A DNA stretch of 64,000 nucleotides. Source: Actinomycetes bacterium (GTDB lineage: Bacteria; Planctomycetota; Phycisphaerae; JAACET01). Below are positions 8,008-17,337 of this stretch, one piece after another. Every line of letters begins with the position of its first letter. Positions within the stretch are counted from its first letter, which is position 1. The stretch covers positions 1 to 64,000 of the forward strand of contig JAUXAG010000004.1 of NCBI GenBank assembly GCA_030614915.1, in the 5' to 3' direction. Under the pieces are notes generated by a model. That model ran no database searches, was not told the origin of the DNA, and worked only from the letters and a program-made list of their open reading frames with translations. Position numbers and translations under genes: made by a program.

Positions 8008-8712
8008 ATGGCAGAGGATGAATATGCAAGTGCGGCAGGAGCTTACGTGGAGGCGATGCGGACCGTGCGGGGGGTGAAGAATCTTTTTTTCGGGCTGCTG
8101 GTAGTGGTGATCCTCTTTCTGGTGGCGGCGTTTTGCCTGGTCCGGTACGCGGTGGTGCTGGAAGGTGCGAACCAATTGGTCTGGGAGAACTGGCTAAGCT
8201 GGGCGTTTCCGTTCTCGGCCTTCGTGGGAGTAGTGGTGGGATGCCTGTATGTGCTGACACTATTGGTCGGGCTGAAGATATCGTTGGCGGGTCGGCTGGA
8301 AGGGGCGGCGGGGCTGACTAAGGGGTTCTTCTGGTCGCTGCTTTTTCTGGCTATTCTTCTGCCCTGGCAGAACATACTGATGCACAAGGTAGCCGGGGAA
8401 CAGATGCCCATGCTGCGGACTGTGCCTGGGGTATTGTTCGGACTGGGCGAGCTAAAGGAGGAGACGGCGGTGAAGACTGAAGAATCGAAGGAAGCTCGGA
8501 AATCCAAGCCCAAGGAAGCTGTCGAGAAAGAAGAGGGCACAAAGGTGGATGTGCCCAAAGAAGCCCGGCTGGCGATAAGATTCATTCTTTACCCAATAGC
8601 GGCGTTGCTGCTGCTGGTGGCAGCCCAGAGCAAATATCGGCCGCAGCGAGTAGAGATGCCTGAGCCGGTGAGCATTTCGCGACTGACCGAGCAGCCACCG
8701 GAAACACCATAG
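8008..8712 (+). CDS. membrane protein with four helices, unknown function
   Basis: The ATG at 8008 follows a strong AAAGGAGG seven bases away, so I prefer it to the track start at 7966. The 234-residue product has four predicted membrane helices: FFGLLVVVILFLVAAFCLV, WAFPFSAFVGVVVGCLYVLTLLVG, FFWSLLFLAILLPWQNILM and FILYPIAALLLLVAAQSKY. Between helices three and four is a very charged Lys/Glu loop (KEETAVKTEESKEARKSKPKEAVEKEEG) of about 50 residues. No enzyme motif is seen. It is followed 21 bases later by rmuC and is probably co-transcribed with it. Confidence 0.75.
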   Translation: MAEDEYASAAGAYVEAMRTVRGVKNLFFGLLVVVILFLVAAFCLVRYAVVLEGANQLVWENWLSWAFPFSAFVGVVVGCLYVLTLLVGLKISLAGRLEGAAGLTKGFFWSLLFLAILLPWQNILMHKVAGEQMPMLRTVPGVLFGLGELKEETAVKTEESKEARKSKPKEAVEKEEGTKVDVPKEARLAIRFILYPIAALLLLVAAQSKYRPQRVEMPEPVSISRLTEQPPETP

Positions 8713-8733
8713 TAACAAGGTGGAAAAGTTGTT

Positions 8734-9894
8734 ATGGCGCTTTGGCAGATACTCATAGCGGTATTAGTTGGTTTTGTTCTGGGGTTAGTACTTTCTAAGC
8801 TGATTTTACGCCAACGCCAATTGGACAAAAGTGCGATTGTCCAGGCTGGCAAGGAAGCCTTTGCCCCTCTCAGCGAAGAAGCTCTGTCTCGCAGTATAGA
8901 CACGCTGGTAAAACTCAACAAAGCCCAAAGCCAACTAGGTGCCAAAGATCTGGAGTCCAAGAAGGCCCTGATCGACCAGGTCCTGGAGCAGATGAGCAGC
9001 CGGCTGGAGGGGGTCAAGACATTGGTGCAGGGGCTGGACAGGGATCGGGCCCAGAAGTTCGGGGAACTGGCCAAGCAACTGCAGTTGGCTTCAGAGCAGA
9101 CGACAGAACTGACGCGGACGACCGATTCGCTGCGCAAAGCCCTGGCGGGCGGCAAGAGCCGCGGGCAGTGGGGCGAACGGATGGCGGAGGACGTTCTGCG
9201 GCTGGCGGGGTTCGTGGAGAACATCAACTACGTAAAACAGAAGACCATAAGCTCGGCGGGGACGCGTCCGGACTTTACTTTCAATCTGCCGCACGGGCTG
9301 AAGGTTAACATGGACGTGAAATTTCCGCTGGATAACTACATGCGCTATCTGGAGACGGAGTCGGCGACGGATAGAGAGCGTTTCAAAAATGCGTTCCTGA
9401 GCGATGTGAAGAAACAGAGCAATGAGCTTGTAGGGCGGGAGTACATCAATCCCGAGCAGAAGACGGTGGATTACGTGCTGATGTTCATTCCCAACGAGCA
9501 GGTGTATGCGTTTATCCAGGAAGAGGACAGCAGCATTATGGACCAGGCCATGGCGAAGCGGGTGATTTTCTGCTCGCCGTTGACGCTTTTTGCGATTCTG
9601 GCGGTGATTCGCCAAGCCGTGGACAATTTTGCCCTGGAACAGACATCGAATGAAATGCTGACTCTTCTGGGGCAATTCTACAAACAGTGGGCGGCATTCA
9701 AGGAATCCATGGGAAGAATGGGAGACCGAATAGCCGGGGCCCAGGAGGAGTTTGAGAGACTGAGCACGACGCGGAGTCGGCAATTGGAAAGGCCTTTGGA
9801 AAAGCTCGATCAATTGCGGAGCGAACGGGGATTGCCCGCAGAAGCGGACTCAAGCACAGCGAAGGAACTGGCTGGGCGTGAAAGGGGCCAATAG
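8734..9894 (+). CDS. rmuC: DNA recombination protein RmuC homolog
   Basis: RmuC proteins are membrane-tethered, nuclease-fold proteins that limit DNA inversions at repeats. This fits a genome crowded with inverted repeats. The 386 residues show an N-terminal helix (WQILIAVLVGFVLGLVLSKLI), a long coiled coil (about 30-130), then the RmuC core: GGKSRGQWGERMAEDVLRLAGF, RPDFTFNLPHGLKVNMDVKFPLDNY, LMFIPNEQVYAFI and KRVIFCSPLTLFAILAVIRQA. The restriction-endonuclease-like residues (D in RPDFTF, the DVKFP lysine) are present. Length is close to the usual 400-450. It is in tandem with the membrane protein upstream. Confidence 0.93.
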   Translation: MALWQILIAVLVGFVLGLVLSKLILRQRQLDKSAIVQAGKEAFAPLSEEALSRSIDTLVKLNKAQSQLGAKDLESKKALIDQVLEQMSSRLEGVKTLVQGLDRDRAQKFGELAKQLQLASEQTTELTRTTDSLRKALAGGKSRGQWGERMAEDVLRLAGFVENINYVKQKTISSAGTRPDFTFNLPHGLKVNMDVKFPLDNYMRYLETESATDRERFKNAFLSDVKKQSNELVGREYINPEQKTVDYVLMFIPNEQVYAFIQEEDSSIMDQAMAKRVIFCSPLTLFAILAVIRQAVDNFALEQTSNEMLTLLGQFYKQWAAFKESMGRMGDRIAGAQEEFERLSTTRSRQLERPLEKLDQLRSERGLPAEADSSTAKELAGRERGQ

Positions 9895-10027
9895 AAGCAG
9901 AGGGGCCAGGGGTTAGGCGTATCCTGCTAGTTCGTAATTTCCTTTGTTACAAGTAGTTATATCAATCTCTGGACTGTGGATTTCCCCAGCGCAAAGGACA
10001 ATGCCCCATGGCGAGCTCAGGTGTGCG

Positions 10028-10070
10028 GGGTGGGAGGAGGCGGTGAGTGGGAGGTGAGTGGGGGGCAAAG
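10028..10070 (+). other. G-rich tract upstream of rpsB promoter
   Basis: A run of G tracts (GGGG, GGG, GG, GG, GG, GGG, GG, GGGGGG) lies just before the rpsB promoter. It could fold as a G-quadruplex in the non-template strand. The rest of the 9895-10081 gap shows nothing else I can name. Confidence 0.4.
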
Positions 10071-10081
10071 ACCTTTCGTGC

Positions 10082-10110
10082 TTGACCTATCAAGGGCAAG
10101 CTGTTAGATT
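10082..10110 (+). promoter_or_regulatory. promoter of the rpsB-tsf cluster
   Basis: TTGACC and TAGATT with a 17-base spacer. Transcription would begin about 10117, giving a leader of roughly 50 bases before rpsB. Confidence 0.65.
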
Positions 10111-10165
10111 TAGCCGACTGTTTGGGCGTTGAACGACGATAAGGCCTTGTTTTGGAGGATGTAAT

Positions 10166-11005
10166 TTGCTCACGACTTTAATCCGTGAGTTGGTGGATTC
10201 GGGCGTACATTTCGGTCACCGAGTGAGTTGGTGGAACCCGAAGATGGCCCCGTATATCTACGGCAAACGTAACGGGATTCATATTATTAATGTTAAGGAG
10301 ACGGTCAAAGGACTTCTGGTGGCTAAGAAGTTCGTGTCGCAGGCGGTATCCCAGGGACAGGACGTGCTGTTCGTGGGGACCAAACGGCAGGCGAAGCAGG
10401 CCATAAATGAGCAGGCCGGCCGCTGCTCAATGCCCTACGTGAACGAGCGCTGGCTGGGGGGTACGCTGACGAACTTCCGGACGATCCGGTCTCGTCTAGC
10501 CCGGCTGGAGGAGCTGGAGGCTCTGGAAGAGAGCGGGCAAATCAACAGCTATTCCAAGAAGATGATTACCACGCTTACGCGAGAAAAACGCAAAATCAAG
10601 CGGAACCTGGAAGGCATCCGCAAGATGTCGAAGCTTCCGGGTGCGGTGGTGGTCATCGACTGCCGACGGGAGTATCTGGCACTGCGGGAGTCGCGGAAGC
10701 TGGGGATTACAACCATCGGACTGATTGACACGAACTCGGATCCGGATACGGTGGATATTGCCATTCCGGGCAATGACGACGCGATGCGAACTATTGAGCT
10801 TCTGCTGAGGGAGCTGGTAGAGTCGGTGGAAGAAGTCAAAGCGGCCAGCAAAGGGTCTGAAGAGGCAACGGCTGTCAGCCGACCTTCGAGCCGCAGGCCC
10901 ACCACGGCCAGGGCGGTCGGCAACGGCCCGACTAAGCTTGATAACCAAGAAGATGTAGCCGCTGAAACTTCCGAGGACCCGGCTAAGAGCCAGGGCCAGC
11001 CCTGA
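10166..11005 (+). CDS. rpsB: 30S ribosomal protein S2
   Basis: Structural protein of the small ribosomal subunit, needed for S1 binding. The start is a TTG at 10166, nine bases after GGAGG; an ATG just before it reads straight into a stop. Family landmarks are LVDSGVHFGHRVSWWNPKMAPYIYGKRNGIHIINV, DVLFVGTKRQAKQAI, MPYVNERWLGGTLTNF and the IGLIDTNSDPDTVDIAIPGNDDA segment. The C-terminus carries a tail of about 50 residues rich in Ser, Thr, Arg and Ala that goes beyond the conserved fold. The order rpsB-tsf-pyrH-frr is the classic bacterial cluster. Confidence 0.97.
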   Translation: MLTTLIRELVDSGVHFGHRVSWWNPKMAPYIYGKRNGIHIINVKETVKGLLVAKKFVSQAVSQGQDVLFVGTKRQAKQAINEQAGRCSMPYVNERWLGGTLTNFRTIRSRLARLEELEALEESGQINSYSKKMITTLTREKRKIKRNLEGIRKMSKLPGAVVVIDCRREYLALRESRKLGITTIGLIDTNSDPDTVDIAIPGNDDAMRTIELLLRELVESVEEVKAASKGSEEATAVSRPSSRRPTTARAVGNGPTKLDNQEDVAAETSEDPAKSQGQP

Positions 11006-11121
11006 GCGTTTGGATGGAGTGCGGGCCTGGAGAGCAATAAATCGGCAGAGTCCGATCGAAGAGGCCGGGGGCGGCCGCGATTCAGACAGACAGATACAAA
11101 GGTTTGACAGGAGTAAGATCG

Positions 11122-11712
11122 ATGGCCGAGATCACGGCAGCAATGGTAAAGGCCCTGCGGGAAAAGACTAATCAGCCGATGATGGAATGCAAAAAGGCCC
11201 TGCTGGAATCCGCCGGCGACGAAGCCAAGGCAGTGGAGATCCTGCGGAAGAAGGGACTTCTGGGCCTAGCCAAACGAGCGGACCGGGCGACAAAAGAAGG
11301 GTTGGTGGGCAGCTATATTCATCACAATGCCAAGGTTGGGGCCATGGTGGAACTGAACTGCGAGACGGACTTTGTGGCCCGCAACGAGGCCTTCAGGCAG
11401 CTGGTTGCGGACCTGGCGGTGCACGTCTGCGCCACGGCTCCGATGGCGGGGAGCATCGAGGATCTGGACACAGAAATGCTGGACAAGGAACGGCAGATAC
11501 TGAGAGAACAGATAGAAAACAAGCCGCCGGAGATCGTGGAGAAAATAGTCGAAGGAAGAATGGGCAAGTTCTACGAGGAACACGTTCTGCTGGAGCAGGT
11601 TTTTGTCAAGGACGACAAGAAAAAGATCAAGGACCTGCTGAATGAGCTGTCGAGCAAGACGGGGGAGAAGATAACGCTGGGGCGTTTTGCTCGCTTTGCG
11701 GTAGGCGGATAA
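11122..11712 (+). CDS. tsf: elongation factor Ts (short form)
   Basis: Exchanges GDP for GTP on EF-Tu. I use the ATG at 11122 (MAEITAAMVKALREKTNQPMMECKKALLES), since this is the conserved N-terminus; the track start adds six residues. The N-terminal UBA-like domain and the TDFVARNEAF core that contacts EF-Tu are present. The protein is 196 residues, against about 280-300 in Escherichia coli. It therefore has one core subdomain, as in other short-form bacterial EF-Ts proteins. It follows rpsB by 116 bases. Confidence 0.96.
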   Translation: MAEITAAMVKALREKTNQPMMECKKALLESAGDEAKAVEILRKKGLLGLAKRADRATKEGLVGSYIHHNAKVGAMVELNCETDFVARNEAFRQLVADLAVHVCATAPMAGSIEDLDTEMLDKERQILREQIENKPPEIVEKIVEGRMGKFYEEHVLLEQVFVKDDKKKIKDLLNELSSKTGEKITLGRFARFAVGG

Positions 11713-11714
11713 GT

Positions 11715-11830
11715 AAAATCAAAATGCAAAAATCAAATATCAAAATTACAAATCAAAATTCAAAGAGTTTGAAAGATTCTGTCTCACTGTACCGGAGCAT
11801 TTTGACGTTTGCGTTTTGATTTTTGGTATC
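11715..11830 (+). repeat. family C inverted-repeat element, copy C1
   Basis: Left arm AATCAAAATGCAAAAATC... and right arm GCGTTTTGATTTTTGGTATC form imperfect inverted repeats flanking about 35 bases. It fills the whole tsf-pyrH gap and reaches to within 4 bases of the pyrH ATG, so it has displaced any normal ribosome-binding site there. Confidence 0.75.
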
Positions 11831-11833
11831 CTA

Positions 11834-12577
11834 ATGGGTAAAGCTGAACTTAAATATCGGCGAGTACTGCTGAAGATATCTGGGGAGGGCTTTTGCAGCA
11901 CGAGCGGGTTCGGAATCGAGGCTGAGCCGGTGCGGCAACTGGCCAAGGAATTGAAACAGACGGCCCAGCTGGGTCTGGAGTTGGCCGTAGTTTGTGGCGG
12001 CGGGAATTTTTTGCGCGGCCAGACCCTGACTAGCAAGCTGGAGATACCGCGGGCCTCGGCTGACTATATGGGGATGCTGGCCACGGTGATGAATGCCATT
12101 GCCCTTCAGGAATGTCTGGAAGCGATGGGGCAGCCGACGCGGGTGATGAGTGCCATAGCGGTGAAGGAGATGTGTGAGCCATTCATCCACCGGCGGGCTG
12201 TGCGGCATTTGGAAAAGGGTCGGATTGTGATCCTGGCGGGGGGGACGGGCAATCCGTTTTTCAGCACAGATACTTGCGCAGCTCTGCGGGCCAGTGAGCT
12301 TCACTCCGAAGCGGTGCTCAAGGCTACCAAGGTGGAGGGGGTTTACTCGGCGGACCCGGAGGTTGACAGCCAAGCCGAGCTATATGAGAAACTGGATTTT
12401 CATGAGGTGCTGAGCAAGGACTTGAAAGTGATGGATCACGCGGCGATCAGTTTGTGCCGGATGAACAAGATCCCCATTGTGGTGTTCAACGTGTATAAGA
12501 GCGGGAACATCGGGCGGGTCGTTCAAGGAGAGAAAGTGGGCACAACGATTGGAGATTATGGCGATGAGCCTAGATGA
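11834..12577 (+). CDS. pyrH: UMP kinase
   Basis: Phosphorylates UMP to UDP in pyrimidine nucleotide synthesis; a hexameric bacterial enzyme of the amino-acid-kinase fold. The ATG at 11834 gives MGKAELKYRRVLLKISGEGF, with the ATP-binding LKISGE motif correctly placed. Further landmarks are VVCGGGNFLRGQ, DYMGMLATVMNAIALQ, ILAGGTGNPFFSTDT and MDHAAISLC. Length 247 is standard. No clear Shine-Dalgarno site precedes it because a family C repeat abuts the start. It overlaps frr by 14 bases. Confidence 0.97.
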   Translation: MGKAELKYRRVLLKISGEGFCSTSGFGIEAEPVRQLAKELKQTAQLGLELAVVCGGGNFLRGQTLTSKLEIPRASADYMGMLATVMNAIALQECLEAMGQPTRVMSAIAVKEMCEPFIHRRAVRHLEKGRIVILAGGTGNPFFSTDTCAALRASELHSEAVLKATKVEGVYSADPEVDSQAELYEKLDFHEVLSKDLKVMDHAAISLCRMNKIPIVVFNVYKSGNIGRVVQGEKVGTTIGDYGDEPR

Positions 12578-13124
12578 AATATGCGTCGAGGCTGAGGAGA
12601 AGATGGAAAAGGCGGTGTCCTTTTTGGGTGGGGAACTTCGGGGCATACGAACCGGGCGAGCTAGTACCGGGCTGGTGGAGCACATAAAGGTGGACTATTA
12701 CGGATCGAGCACACCTCTGCAACAGTTGGCGAGTCTGGCAACTCCGGAAGCAAACCTGATCGTGATCAAGCCTTTCGATCCATCGAGCATAAAGGATATC
12801 GAGCGGGCGATTTTGGCATCAGAGTTGGGGATTACCCCGCAATCGGACAAGAGGGTGATTCGTCTGAGCGTTCCGCCCTTGAGCGGGGAACGTCGCAAGC
12901 AGTTAGCCAGCCAGGTCAAGCAGATGGCTGAGCAGGGGCGGATAAGCATACGCAATATCCGCCGGGAGGCCAATAAACATATCGATCAGGAGCAGAAGGA
13001 CAAAAAGGCCAGCGAAGACGAAGCGGCAAAAGGCAAGGATGAGATTCAGGAGCTAACCAAAAAATACGAGGAAAAGGTGGGCGAGCTGCTTAAGGGCAAA
13101 CTTGCCGAAATAGAGAACAGCTAA
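12564..13124 (+). CDS. frr: ribosome recycling factor
   Basis: Splits post-termination ribosomes together with EF-G. The ATG at 12564 (MSLDEICVEAEEKMEKAVSFL) follows GGAG by nine bases and gives 186 residues, the usual length. The track start at 12477 lies inside pyrH and is not needed. Signature segments are LRGIRTGRAST, PLQQLASLATPE, DPSSIKDIERAILASELGITPQ and IRNIRREANK. The coding overlap with pyrH implies translational coupling. Confidence 0.96.
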   Translation: MSLDEICVEAEEKMEKAVSFLGGELRGIRTGRASTGLVEHIKVDYYGSSTPLQQLASLATPEANLIVIKPFDPSSIKDIERAILASELGITPQSDKRVIRLSVPPLSGERRKQLASQVKQMAEQGRISIRNIRREANKHIDQEQKDKKASEDEAAKGKDEIQELTKKYEEKVGELLKGKLAEIENS

Positions 13125-13150
13125 CAGAAGAATTAAACTACAAAGGAAGA

Positions 13151-14268
<1,118 letters not shown>

Positions 14269-14295
14269 GAAGCGCGGTATTGATGAGGTTTTTTC

Positions 14296-14325
14296 AGTAG
14301 GCCTATCCGTTTGGGTGGGCCTGCT
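14296..14325. other. hairpin between gap and pgk
   Basis: AGTAGGCC pairs with GGCCTGCT (one G-T pair) across a 14-base loop. The T-run precedes rather than follows the stem on the plus strand, so it is unlikely to end gap transcription and may instead protect mRNA ends. Confidence 0.35.
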
Positions 14326-14350
14326 GGCTTGATAAGATGAGGCTGAAAGC

Positions 14351-15541
14351 ATGGCCAAGAAAACAGTGGCGGACATGGAGGTAAAAGGTAAACGGGTGCT
14401 GATGCGGGTGGATTTCAACGTTCCGCTGGATAAGCAGGGTGAGATTACGGATGAGCGGCGGATACGAATGGCTTTGCCGAGCATCAAGAGCGTACTGAAT
14501 CGGGGGGGGCGACTGATCCTGATGAGCCACCTGGGCAGGCCCAAGGGGAAGGTGAACAAGGAACTTTCCCTGGCCCCGGCGGCGAAGAGGCTGGGCGAAC
14601 TGCTGGGTAAGAAGGTTGAGTTGGCGGGCGATTGCGTGGGTGCCGAAGCCAAGCGGGCGGTAGAAGAGCTTGGCGACGGGCAGTGCCTGCTGCTGGAGAA
14701 CCTGCGGTTCCACGAAGGTGAGACGAAGAATGATCCGGCCTTTGCCGCCCAGTTGGCCGATCTGGCAGAGCTGTACGTCAACGATGCCTTCGGGACGGCC
14801 CATCGCAAGCACGCGTCGATGTACGGGGTGCCGGAAAAACTCGGGGCTGGTAAACGGGTGTGCGGGTTTCTGATTCAAAAGGAGTTGGAGTTTCTGGGTC
14901 AGGCGTTGGAGAATCCGGCCCGGCCGTTTTTGGCCATACTGGGAGGGGTGAAGGTCTCGGATAAGATTCCGGTAATCGAAAACCTGATCAAGAAGGTGGA
15001 TGCGATTCTTATCGGTGGGGCGATGTCCTATACCTTTTTGCAGGCTCAGGGAATTGAGGTGGGTAACTCGAAGCTGGAAAAAGAGATGATGGGTCAGTGC
15101 AGGGAGCTTCTGTCAGCGGCCGAGCAAGCGGGTTGCCAGATGCTGGTTCCCAGCGATCACGTGGTGGGGCGGGAGGTTTCAGCCCAGGCGGATCGAACGG
15201 TGCAGGGCCCGGGGATCGAGGAGGGGTGGTTCGGACTGGACATCGGCCCGGCCACGGCTAAGGCTTATGCGGGAAAAATCGCCACGGCCAAAACGATCGT
15301 CTGGAATGGGCCGATGGGCGTCTTCGAGACCCCGCCATTCGATGCGGGGACCAGAGCGGTGGGCCAGGCGGTTGCCGATGCGGATTGCACGAGTATCATC
15401 GGGGGGGGCGACTCGGCGGCAGCGGTTGAGGCGTTCGGGCTGGAGGATAAAATGTCGCATATCTCCACCGGCGGGGGGGCGAGCCTGGAGTTTTTGGCGG
15501 GCAAGCCCTTTGCGGCTTTGGAGATACTGGACGACGCCTAA
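14351..15541 (+). CDS. pgk: phosphoglycerate kinase
   Basis: Transfers phosphate from 1,3-bisphosphoglycerate to ADP. Conserved segments in order are [89 protein letters not shown], and [16 protein letters not shown] with [16 protein letters not shown]. The length of 396 residues is normal. It lies 82 bases after gap and 31 bases before rpe, consistent with one central-carbon operon. Confidence 0.97.
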   Translation: MAKKTVADMEVKGKRVLMRVDFNVPLDKQGEITDERRIRMALPSIKSVLNRGGRLILMSHLGRPKGKVNKELSLAPAAKRLGELLGKKVELAGDCVGAEAKRAVEELGDGQCLLLENLRFHEGETKNDPAFAAQLADLAELYVNDAFGTAHRKHASMYGVPEKLGAGKRVCGFLIQKELEFLGQALENPARPFLAILGGVKVSDKIPVIENLIKKVDAILIGGAMSYTFLQAQGIEVGNSKLEKEMMGQCRELLSAAEQAGCQMLVPSDHVVGREVSAQADRTVQGPGIEEGWFGLDIGPATAKAYAGKIATAKTIVWNGPMGVFETPPFDAGTRAVGQAVADADCTSIIGGGDSAAAVEAFGLEDKMSHISTGGGASLEFLAGKPFAALEILDDA

Positions 15542-15572
15542 AGCTGAGTTTGTAGACTTGCGGAGCAGAGCA

Positions 15573-16259
15573 ATGGTACTTGGTAAAAGGACTGCTGAGG
15601 ATATCTGGATCGCTCCGTCGCTGTTGGCGGCGGACTTTGCTCACTTGGCAGAGGAGATTTGCGTGGTGGAAAAGGGCGGGGCTGATCTGCTACACCTGGA
15701 CGTGATGGACGGCCATTTCGTGCCCAACCTGACCATCGGGCTGCCAGTAGTGAAAAGCATTCGGGGGGTAAGCAAGCTGCCTTTCGATGCCCATCTGATG
15801 ATAACCGATCCGCTGAAGTACGCGCCAAGGTTTGCCGAAGCGGGTGCGGATAGTATTACGTTTCATGCTGAGTGCAGCTCGGATATGGTGGCGACGGCGA
15901 GGCAGATCCGCGAGCTGGGGGTTGGCGTGGGGGTGTGCATAAACCCCCAGACGCCAGCGGAGGTGATCTTTGAAGTGCTGGAGGAGGTAGACCTGGTGCT
16001 GGTGATGAGCGTGCATCCGGGGTTCGGGGGGCAAGAGTTTATGCCAGAGGTTTTGGAAAAAGCTAAGATGCTTCGGGAGCGGATGAAGACGGATCAGTGG
16101 CTGCAGATCGACGGGGGTATAGACCAACAGACGATAGGCGAGGCAGCGGCGGCAGGGGCGAATTGCTTTGTGGCTGGGGTGGCCATATTCCGGGCCGACG
16201 ATCCGGCTAAGGCGATAAGCGATCTGAGAGATGAGGCCAGGCGGAGTATGAAAAGGTAG
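15573..16259 (+). CDS. rpe: ribulose-phosphate 3-epimerase
   Basis: Interconverts ribulose 5-phosphate and xylulose 5-phosphate. The track entry 15267-16259 runs back into pgk in another frame. The real gene begins at the ATG at 15573, just after GGAG (MVLGKRTAEDIWIAPSLLAADFAHLAEE). The TIM-barrel signatures LLHLDVMDGHFVPNLTIG, DAHLMITDP, ADSITFHAE, VMSVHPGFGGQEFMPEVLEK and IDGGIDQQT include the metal-binding His and Asp residues. The product is 228 residues. accD begins seven bases after its stop. Confidence 0.95.
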   Translation: MVLGKRTAEDIWIAPSLLAADFAHLAEEICVVEKGGADLLHLDVMDGHFVPNLTIGLPVVKSIRGVSKLPFDAHLMITDPLKYAPRFAEAGADSITFHAECSSDMVATARQIRELGVGVGVCINPQTPAEVIFEVLEEVDLVLVMSVHPGFGGQEFMPEVLEKAKMLRERMKTDQWLQIDGGIDQQTIGEAAAAGANCFVAGVAIFRADDPAKAISDLRDEARRSMKR

Positions 16260-16265
16260 GCGAGC

Positions 16266-17111
16266 ATGGCTAAGGAATTGCCGGCAGCGGCCTGGGACGG
16301 CTTTTCACTGCGGCGGCGCAGGGACGTGCCGGAAGGGCTGTGGATGCGGTGCCAGAATTGCGGGGCGATGCTGTATCGCAAGGCGGTGGCTGATAATTTC
16401 CAGGTCTGCCCGGAATGTCAGCAGCACTTTCGGATAGACGCCCGGACGCGGATCGAGATACTGGTGGACCCGGGGTCCTTCGAAGAAGAAGACGAAAAGC
16501 TCGAATCGGCGGACCCGCTGAAGTTCAAGGACCTCAAGAGTTATAAATCGCGTTTGGCCGATCAGCAGAAAAAGACCGGCCTCAAAGATGCAGTGGTCTG
16601 CGGCAAAGCCTTTATCAAGGGTCGGCCGGTTAGCCTGGCAGTGATGGATGCCAACTTCATCATGGCCTCGATGGGGGCAGTTGTGGGGGAGAAGATTACG
16701 CGGGCGATCGAGCGGGCAATCGAGGAGGAGATCACGCTGATAATCTGCTGCGCCTCCGGCGGGGCACGGATGATGGAGGGTCTGGTTTCGCTGATGCAGA
16801 TGGCTAAGACGTCGGCGGCGTTGGCGAAGCTGGACGAGGCGGGGGGATTGTATATTTCGGTGCTGACGGATCCGACCACGGCAGGGGTGGCAGCCAGTTA
16901 TGCCAACTTGGGGGATATTGTGATAGCTGAGCCGGAAGCCCTGGTCGGCTTTGCCGGGCCGAGGGTTATCTGGCACACGACCAAAACGGAATTGCCGAAG
17001 GGGTTTCAAACCGCTGAGTTTGTCATGGAGCACGGCTTCATAGATATGATCGTGCAGCGCAAAGATTTGCGCGATGAACTGGCCCGCCTGATAGACTATT
17101 GCGGGAAATAA
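16266..17111 (+). CDS. accD: acetyl-CoA carboxylase carboxyltransferase subunit beta
   Basis: Beta half of the carboxyltransferase that makes malonyl-CoA for fatty acids. The N-terminal zinc ribbon C-x2-C...C-x2-C (MRCQNCGAMLYRK, VCPECQQHF) is intact at about residues 28-52. The crotonase-like core follows with CASGGARMMEGLVSLMQMAKTSAAL, SVLTDPTTAGVAASYANLGDI and GFAGPRVI. Length 281 is typical. The partner accA is not in this window. Confidence 0.96.
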   Translation: MAKELPAAAWDGFSLRRRRDVPEGLWMRCQNCGAMLYRKAVADNFQVCPECQQHFRIDARTRIEILVDPGSFEEEDEKLESADPLKFKDLKSYKSRLADQQKKTGLKDAVVCGKAFIKGRPVSLAVMDANFIMASMGAVVGEKITRAIERAIEEEITLIICCASGGARMMEGLVSLMQMAKTSAALAKLDEAGGLYISVLTDPTTAGVAASYANLGDIVIAEPEALVGFAGPRVIWHTTKTELPKGFQTAEFVMEHGFIDMIVQRKDLRDELARLIDYCGK

Positions 17112-17118
17112 GAAATTA

Positions 17119-17150
17119 GCCACAGATTTCACTGATGATCACAGATTCAC
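17119..17150 (+). repeat. family E repeat, copy E1
   Basis: GCCACAGATTTCACTGATGATCACAGATTCAC, a diverged copy of the CACAGATGAACACAGATT repeat, begins the gap between the accD and hppA stop codons. Confidence 0.75.
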
Positions 17151-17210
17151 AGAAAGAAAGACAGAAATTAGACGCAGATGCAGAAAGGCTTGAGGAAGAA
17201 AGAGACAGAA

Positions 17211-17250
17211 CTCACCATGAAGGCACGAAGAACACGAAGTAAGAAAGAAA
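17211..17250 (+). repeat. family D repeat, copy D1
   Basis: CTCACCATGAAGGCACGAAGAACACGAAG matches family D. It is followed by a further purine-rich run (GGCAAAGGCACAAAGGCAC). The small ORF listed at 17178 is only this repeat translated. Confidence 0.8.
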
Positions 17251-17337
17251 GGCTTGAGGCGGAGAATACAGAAAGAAAGGGGCAAAGGCACAAAGGCACA
17301 GAGGCAGATAAAGAAAAGACAGAAGAAAAACCGGCTT

